Shown: positions 58,607 through 64,000 of the stretch, one piece after another
How the letters are laid out: the number at the start of each line of letters is the position of its first letter
How positions within the stretch are numbered: position 1 is the stretch's first letter
From: SB25 sp029560875
GTDB lineage: Bacteria > Bacteroidota > Bacteroidia > Bacteroidales > Tenuifilaceae
Assembly (NCBI GenBank): GCA_035388225.1
Contig: DAOOPM010000014.1
Coordinates: forward strand, 1 to 64,000
Direction: 5' to 3'
DNA length: 64,000 nucleotides
The notes under the pieces: generated by a model
The model's input: only the letters and a program-made list of their open reading frames with translations
Database searches by the model: none
Told to the model about the DNA's origin: nothing
Position numbers and translations under genes: made by a program

Positions 58607-60067
58607 TTATTTTCTGAAACCACTTGACATAATATACTTTCTTTTAACTAGTCTATTGCTGATAAATCCGACAAGTTGCCTATGAAGCAGAATTGCAATT
58701 GCACCAATAAGACCTACTCCGAAAAAGCCAAACTCTTCCATTCCAATCAAACTGAAAATTAAATAAATAATCATTGGGATACCAAACAATGGAATCATCA
58801 TAAGAAAATGATGTGCCCCTGTACCTTGGTAATTCATAAATTGGCTTCGGCCTAAATCGATGCTTGAACTGCTAAATGTACCAGAGAAGAATACTAATAT
58901 GGAGGTTATTCCAACATTATAGAGCACAATTGCAGTGTTTATGAGCGCAATTTTTGAATCTATAAATGCGTAAGGGAGCGTTACCAAATAACTCGCCACA
59001 CACATTATTGCAAATAGGTAATACTTTGCCAAAACAAAGTTGAAGGTGGATATCCTATGAACTAAGAACATATCATAAAATGAACTTTCCCACGAAAACG
59101 CATACTGATAGAAAAACATTGCAAGGTTGGAGGTAAGGAATATCCCTACAAACGTCAACATATACGGGCTATTCAAATATTGGTCGTTGTAAAAGATAAA
59201 TCCATACAGCAAGAAAAAAATACTGAGATAAAAAACAGATTTTGGGCGTTTATTCCTGAATATCAACTTCAACTCTGAGCCAATTAGCGTTCCAATCAAC
59301 CCGTAGTTTGACAAAAACTGGAATGAGGTCGATTTTGCATTGTTCTGCTTCTCAACCCCCTCAATGTATGCATTCCTTCTTAGCAACTCGTAAGCAAAAA
59401 AATACGACGCTATTGCCAACACAACAGGGAGTAAAGCAAATAGAGCGGTTTGGCTCAGCAAGCCAAGCGCATTGCTATACAATGATGATACAGAGATGAT
59501 TTTTGCAATATCGAGGTAGATAAATATTGACAGGGCAACTATCCACAGTATAACCAACAGTGGCTTCTTTACAAAATACTTCTTCGCGGTAAAATTTAAG
59601 AAGTTATTAAAAGCAATAAACGATATTACCGACACAATCCACGAAACACTGTATAAAGGCGTTTGCGTGCTTAAAACAACCTTAAAGAAAAAAGGTAAAA
59701 TTAAAAGCAGCGCAAAGAGGTTGAGAAAGTTAAACACACTCCGCACCAAAGGGAAATGCAACAAAGTACTCTTCTTTACTGGCAGTGCTAAATAGGGCTG
59801 AATTGACATTACGGGTAATTGCTGCAAAAAGAAACGAATTACAATATCGAACCCGAAGTAGTAGAACAACAAACGGTTAAATGCCGCCAATACATCCTGA
59901 TTTGGGAATAGCTCAGCAACAATTTTATCGGCAAAAAAGCCAAGCATCAGAATATTTAACGCAAGGTAAATACCAATAAAGCCTAAAAGAATATTGATAA
60001 AAATGCTTTTTTGCCAAAAGGGAGACCGTAATTTCTCCTTCCAAAAATGAATTAATAATTGATACAT
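58607..60067 (-). CDS. DUF5687 family ABC-type membrane protein
   Basis: The 486-residue polytopic membrane protein has about 12 hydrophobic segments. The N terminus HFWKEKLRSPFWQKSI and the interior KKSTLLHFPLVRSVFNFLNL resemble the Bacteroidota DUF5687 family of ABC exporter permeases. It is the first gene of a three-gene operon with an ABC ATPase and a protein kinase. A good promoter lies 46 bp upstream. Confidence 0.88.
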   Translation of the reverse strand: MYQLLIHFWKEKLRSPFWQKSIFINILLGFIGIYLALNILMLGFFADKIVAELFPNQDVLAAFNRLLFYYFGFDIVIRFFLQQLPVMSIQPYLALPVKKSTLLHFPLVRSVFNFLNLFALLLILPFFFKVVLSTQTPLYSVSWIVSVISFIAFNNFLNFTAKKYFVKKPLLVILWIVALSIFIYLDIAKIISVSSLYSNALGLLSQTALFALLPVVLAIASYFFAYELLRRNAYIEGVEKQNNAKSTSFQFLSNYGLIGTLIGSELKLIFRNKRPKSVFYLSIFFLLYGFIFYNDQYLNSPYMLTFVGIFLTSNLAMFFYQYAFSWESSFYDMFLVHRISTFNFVLAKYYLFAIMCVASYLVTLPYAFIDSKIALINTAIVLYNVGITSILVFFSGTFSSSSIDLGRSQFMNYQGTGAHHFLMMIPLFGIPMIIYLIFSLIGMEEFGFFGVGLIGAIAILLHRQLVGFISNRLVKRKYIMSSGFRK

Positions 60068-60112
60068 AGACGTTTTTTAATAATCATTTTTAAAGATTTC
60101 AATTTATGTAAT

Positions 60113-60141
60113 CAAAGATAATATTTTTAATATCGCTCAAA
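60113..60141 (-). promoter_or_regulatory. Promoter of the DUF5687-ABC-kinase operon
   Basis: On the minus strand TTTG (60141-60138) lies 17 nt before TATCTTTG (60120-60113), which is an exact -7 match. Confidence 0.75.
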
Positions 60142-60169
60142 CATTGAAGTATATTAAAGACTCTTAAAA

Positions 60170-60203
60170 AAAGTTACCCCGCTCTAACGAACGGGGCAAC
60201 TTT
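60170..60203 (-). terminator. Terminator of the phosphomannomutase gene
   Basis: AAGTTACCCCG (60171-60181) pairs with CGGGGCAACTT (60192-60202), with one mismatch. On the minus strand it is followed by T (60172 down to about 60165). It lies 50 bp past the phosphomannomutase stop. Confidence 0.82.
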
Positions 60204-60252
60204 AACTATTTATTTGAAGTCTTCCTGCTTCCAACTTTCTACTTCCAACTTA

Positions 60253-61596
60253 CTACTTAATACTATTAATAATCTCCTTAGCCTTGCTTACCTTCTCGTC
60301 CAACATTGCAGTTGTTTTTGCCTCGGCAATAAAACGCAGGTAGGGTTCTGTGTTCGAAGGGCGAATGTTGAACCACCAATCGGGGAACTCAACACGGTAA
60401 CCATCAAAATCGTACGAAGCGGTTGGCTTTTCGCTATTGATAAAGAAATCGCGAACGGCATCCATAGCCTCACGTTTCTTCTCAATCTTGAAGTTGATTT
60501 CACCAGAATTGGCGTAGGTCTCAATCTTATCGATAATTTGCGATAGCGATTTTCCTTGAGCCTTCATCTTGCTCACCACATTCAGGATAAGAATACAGGC
60601 CAACATACCAGAATCAGAATAGAAGAAATCGCGGAAATAGTAGTGACCAGCAAGTTCACCACCGTAAATTCCATCAATCTCGCGAAGTTTCTTGGCTGCA
60701 AAAGCACGTCCCACTCTCCAAGTATGCATATTTGCACCCATTGGTGTTAGATACTCGCCAACAGCCTTTGATGTTCTAATATCCTGTAATACATTACCTT
60801 TCAATCCTTTTTCCTCAAGGAAGTAATGACCCAAAAGACCAATCATAAGGTCGGGAGATATAAAGCGGGCATTCTCATCCACAAACATAACACGGTCGCC
60901 ATCGCCATCGAAAATGATACCCAAATCGCACTTATGCTTGCGAACAAGATTCTGCAAATCAACAACGTTTTCTGGAACTAATGGATTTGCCTCATGATTT
61001 GGGAATGTACCATCCAACTCATCGTATAGGTAAACGGGAGTATGACCAAGAATATCTTTGATAATTAGCGCAGCCATACCATTAGAACAGTCTATACCAA
61101 CTGACAAATTGGAGTAATCGCGCTTGAATCCATTAAGGAAGGCAATGTACTCCTGCTTTATATTGTGCTCAACAATTTTCCCTTTCTTAGCAACAGGAAC
61201 AACGGGTGTGGTTTTAACCTTCTCCTCAATAAACTTAAGGCCGGTATCGTAACCAACAGGCTCAGCATTCTCGCGCGACACCTTCATTCCATTGTATTCA
61301 CGAGGATTGTGCGAAGCAGTAATTTGAACCGAAGCGTTGAAATTTCCTTTTGCTGTTGCGTAGTAAACCATTGGAGTGGTTGATAAACCAAGGTTATACA
61401 CATCGGCGCCAGCATCGGTAATACCACGGGTTAAGTTCTCGTAAATCTCATCGGACGATTCACGTGCATCTCTACCAACTAAAACCTTATCGGTTTTAAG
61501 TAATTCAACCAAAAAGAAACCAATTTTATAAGCATCGTCCTTGTTAAAGTCCTTATTGTAAATCCCCCGAATGTCGTACGCGTGAAATGCTCCCAT
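60253..61596 (-). CDS. Phosphomannomutase/phosphoglucomutase
   Basis: This 447-residue alpha-D-phosphohexomutase interconverts hexose-1- and 6-phosphates. It has the active-site phosphoserine motif TASHNPREYNG (93-103, Ser95), the metal loop FDGDGDRVM, the sugar-binding loop GGELAGHYYF and the phosphate-binding loop RPSNTEPYLRF. The opening FHAYDIRGIY fits the PMM/PGM group. It supplies GDP-mannose or UDP-glucose precursors. A -7 box (TATTTTTG, minus strand 61644-61637) lies 40 bp upstream. Confidence 0.94.
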   Translation of the reverse strand: MGAFHAYDIRGIYNKDFNKDDAYKIGFFLVELLKTDKVLVGRDARESSDEIYENLTRGITDAGADVYNLGLSTTPMVYYATAKGNFNASVQITASHNPREYNGMKVSRENAEPVGYDTGLKFIEEKVKTTPVVPVAKKGKIVEHNIKQEYIAFLNGFKRDYSNLSVGIDCSNGMAALIIKDILGHTPVYLYDELDGTFPNHEANPLVPENVVDLQNLVRKHKCDLGIIFDGDGDRVMFVDENARFISPDLMIGLLGHYFLEEKGLKGNVLQDIRTSKAVGEYLTPMGANMHTWRVGRAFAAKKLREIDGIYGGELAGHYYFRDFFYSDSGMLACILILNVVSKMKAQGKSLSQIIDKIETYANSGEINFKIEKKREAMDAVRDFFINSEKPTASYDFDGYRVEFPDWWFNIRPSNTEPYLRFIAEAKTTAMLDEKVSKAKEIINSIK

Positions 61597-61709
61597 ATTT
61601 TTTCGAATTAATAGTTACACAATATTCAATTGGCCTCAAAAATATAATTTTTTGCTAAGAAAATAAAAAAATATAGTACAACTAGTTTAAATCTTCACCA
61701 ATTCAAAAA

Positions 61710-64000
61710 CTATTCAACCTCAACCAGCGCTCCATTATCAACATACCAGATATATCCTTTCACATCAGCATAATTCATTCCTTTGATTAGCTGCATATAG
61801 TTCTGAACCTGCTTTTGATGCTTGGGTAGCTGCTCTCCAAATTTGTAATCAACCACAATTGCTTGGTTATCGCGTATCATTATTCTGTCGGGTCGATAAA
61901 TTGCAGCACCTTTGGTTAGGATTTCGCTTTCAGTTTTCACTGTCCAACTGCCCGAAAACCAATCCGAAAAGGGTTGGTTTTCCAGAACTTTGCTCACGTT
62001 TTGCCGCAACAGCTCAACCTGCGATTCCGTTATAACACCCTCGTTTTTAATCGAGTAAAGCGCATTCTCAACATCATCTGTAGTGATAATCATTGAGAAG
62101 AGTCTATGCATCAGTTTTCCATGCTCAATGCCTGCTACAATTTTTGATTCCTCCTCCTTGAAAAACTCCGATGCTTCTAACTGCTGAGCAATTTTCAGCG
62201 GTTTTGTGCTAACCGAATAGCTTTCCAGAATCCAAACCTCCTCATCGTCATCTTTTTTCTTCTTTTCTGCTTTGGTTTGAGGTGTTCCAAATGAGTACTC
62301 CTTTACAGCAATTGGGTTTTCATAATCTTCAATTTCACTCTCTACCTCTTTAGCATTAAGATGTGCAAGCGGTGACAGGATGATATCGGAGGTGTTTTTT
62401 GCATCATCATTTACTTTAAGGGTGCTAACAAACACGTAGAGTTCGTCCTCAGGGCGAGTAAATGCAACGTATAGCATATTTATGCTATCAACCATTGTTT
62501 GCACCTTTTCCTCAAGGAAAACTCCCTTAAAATCGCTCTCGCCAAGATGCTTTACGTAGGAAATTGGGTATAAAGGATATTTGGAGTAGGGCTCTTTTTC
62601 TGCATTTAACCATAACAATTTCTTCGAATCCAACTTAAAGATATCGATACTAGCATAAGGAACAATAACTATCGGAAACTGCAATCCTTTCGATTTGTGA
62701 ATTGTCATAATATTGATTGCATCGCCACTCTCGGGCATTGTAAGTGCAAGGCTTCCCTTTTTTTCCTCCCACCATTCCACAAAGTATGGCAATGATGCTG
62801 CTCCAATCCTCGATATCTCAATAATCTGTTCGTGTAACACTGCCAGGTACGGTAGTTCCTTTGTTATGCCTTGCAGGTTATAACGCTGAAGAATTGACTC
62901 GAACATCGAAACTAATGGCAAATTTCGCAAACCACTTAACCATTGCTTCTCAGCATCAACATCAAAATTTAAGAATGTGTACTCCCAATCGATGCCTTGC
63001 TCTGCAATTACCATTACCTCCTTTGATAGTATTGCAGCCGAAAGTGTATCGGTTGAATTAAGAATCAGCCTCATTGCAGCAACGCAAAGTTGCACTGCGT
63101 GCGAGGCACTTAACTGCAATGCATCCTGGCTTACCACGTTGAAAAGGTGAGCCTTTTCGGGATATTTATGTTTAAGCGATAGAAGAATATCGGCAATCCG
63201 CTTTCCCTCGCTCTTTTTGCGAACTAGAATTGCAATATCGCCAATACTGTAACCCCGATTAACCAAATCGGGAATCAACTTCTCGAACTTTTGAAGCAAA
63301 AGCTCGTCCTCAACATCATCCTTATTGGTTGAATAGTGCGTAATTTCAACAAAACCTGAAGTTTTATCGGAATACTTGCATTCCTGCGTAGGATTCTCGT
63401 ACGCTTTCGACACTAGCGCAAGCAACTCGTCCGATATATCATCGCCACAAAGATTCTTGGTCCAATCAATCAGGAATTGTGAAGTTTTCGTAAAGAAATT
63501 ATTGTTGAACTCAACAATTTGGTATAGGCTTCGGTGATTCTTTGTGAGGTTCCGGGCATCAACCGAGAAATCGTTCTCAATTTGGTTGGCAAGAATACGC
63601 CAATCACTATTTCGCCAACGGTAAATGGCCTGCTTAACATCGCCCACCACCATACTGAACTCGTTCTGCGCCAGACTATTCCCAATAAGCGGTTTAAAGT
63701 TGTGCCACTGAATTACCGATGTATCCTGAAACTCATCGAGCATAAAGCAATCGTAGCGTGTACCTATCTTCTCGTACACAAAGGGAGCATCGTTTCCTTT
63801 TATAAATTCGCGAAGCAATGGGCCACTATCGGCCAGAATCATTGCATTCTCCTCTGCCAAAATCTCCTTAACCTTATCGCGGATATCGTTGAAAACAGTT
63901 AATGTGTCCAAATTTTTGCTTACCGATAACGCTGTGTAGTACTCGGTTTTGTTATTCTCCATATACTGAACAACCGCCAAAAGTTGAGAATGATAACTTT
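61710..64000 (-). CDS. UvrD-like helicase with RecB/AddA-type nuclease domain (5' end missing)
   Basis: The frame stays open to the right edge of the window with no start codon, so the N-terminal part, including Walker A, is missing. The visible 757 residues contain the helicase Walker B MLDEFQDTSVIQW, VVGDVKQAIYRWR (motif III) and TIHKSKGLQFPIVIVPYA (motif V), then LYVAFTRPEDELYV (motif VI). A C-terminal PD-(D/E)XK nuclease region has RPDRIM, then VVDYKFG. This is the AddA/RecB-like DNA double-strand break processing type. The partner (AddB/RecC) is not visible. Confidence 0.93.
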   Translation of the reverse strand, partial: SYHSQLLAVVQYMENNKTEYYTALSVSKNLDTLTVFNDIRDKVKEILAEENAMILADSGPLLREFIKGNDAPFVYEKIGTRYDCFMLDEFQDTSVIQWHNFKPLIGNSLAQNEFSMVVGDVKQAIYRWRNSDWRILANQIENDFSVDARNLTKNHRSLYQIVEFNNNFFTKTSQFLIDWTKNLCGDDISDELLALVSKAYENPTQECKYSDKTSGFVEITHYSTNKDDVEDELLLQKFEKLIPDLVNRGYSIGDIAILVRKKSEGKRIADILLSLKHKYPEKAHLFNVVSQDALQLSASHAVQLCVAAMRLILNSTDTLSAAILSKEVMVIAEQGIDWEYTFLNFDVDAEKQWLSGLRNLPLVSMFESILQRYNLQGITKELPYLAVLHEQIIEISRIGAASLPYFVEWWEEKKGSLALTMPESGDAINIMTIHKSKGLQFPIVIVPYASIDIFKLDSKKLLWLNAEKEPYSKYPLYPISYVKHLGESDFKGVFLEEKVQTMVDSINMLYVAFTRPEDELYVFVSTLKVNDDAKNTSDIILSPLAHLNAKEVESEIEDYENPIAVKEYSFGTPQTKAEKKKKDDDEEVWILESYSVSTKPLKIAQQLEASEFFKEEESKIVAGIEHGKLMHRLFSMIITTDDVENALYSIKNEGVITESQVELLRQNVSKVLENQPFSDWFSGSWTVKTESEILTKGAAIYRPDRIMIRDNQAIVVDYKFGEQLPKHQKQVQNYMQLIKGMNYADVKGYIWYVDNGALVEVE

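Noticed and set aside
1..64000. CRISPR array, rRNA operon, prophage or transposase
   Set aside because: I saw no regularly spaced short repeats with unique spacers, no rRNA sequence, and no transposase- or phage-like product. The repeats present are dispersed and not evenly spaced.

Overview
The window looks like a chromosomal segment of an AT-rich member of the Bacteroidota, probably an anaerobe or microaerophile of the Bacteroidales/Marinilabiliales kind. The basis is mixed. Several upstream regions carry the Bacteroidota promoter signature (TTG, 17-22 nt, TAnnTTTG), and lipobox-bearing lipoproteins, a TonB-dependent receptor with a carboxypeptidase-regulatory-like domain, a DUF5687 ABC permease and a DUF3127 protein are present. 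A FeoA-FeoB fusion together with rubrerythrin points to low-oxygen life. The exact genus cannot be told from the sequence alone. Nearly all genes are housekeeping or envelope functions; I see no prophage, transposase, CRISPR array or rRNA operon.

Layout. 1-9.5 kb: thioredoxin reductase, tRNA-Pro(GGG), two unknown membrane proteins, an alpha/beta hydrolase / ECF sigma / membrane protein block in which the hydrolase is broken by one in-frame amber codon, a lipoprotein gene flanked by 21-bp direct repeats, endonuclease III, an RlmL-type methyltransferase and a BaiN/HI0933-type flavoprotein. 9.8-16.5 kb: a complete seven-gene Mrp (Mnh) Na+/H+ antiporter operon A-G, with a TPR-like domain fused to MnhG and a structured repeat between C and D. 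16.7-24.5 kb: FtsE-like ATPase, an acetyltransferase-like plus deacetylase-like pair, MutS2, Sua5/TsaC, rubrerythrin. 24.5-28.4 kb: a ferrous iron operon (OprB-like porin, FeoA-FeoB fusion, and a 49-residue Cys-rich FeoB-associated protein).

28.5-42.7 kb: an isolated RhuM-Fic/Doc gene, two thioredoxin-fold proteins, an S9 oligopeptidase, Tex, FKBP lipoprotein, DUF3127 protein with an SSB-like tail, MscS channel, guanine deaminase, patatin, RlmB and an ABC-F ATPase. 42.9-56.9 kb: membrane SpoIIE/PP2C phosphatase, small unknown proteins, M3 peptidase, DUF364 protein, a HEAT-like/TlyA/LTA-synthase-like operon, and a TonB receptor with a lipoprotein and a TIGR01777 epimerase. 56.9-64 kb: an ABC permease / ATPase / protein kinase operon, phosphomannomutase, and the 3' part of an AddA/RecB-like helicase-nuclease that runs off the right edge.

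The observations most worth pursuing are a dispersed, foldable ~200-240 bp intergenic repeat present three times (one copy inside the mrp operon), the 1.1-kb lipoprotein unit bounded by direct repeats and a long stem, the amber-interrupted hydrolase, the MnhG-TPR fusion, and the kinase translationally coupled to an ABC exporter. None of these is a proven new system.
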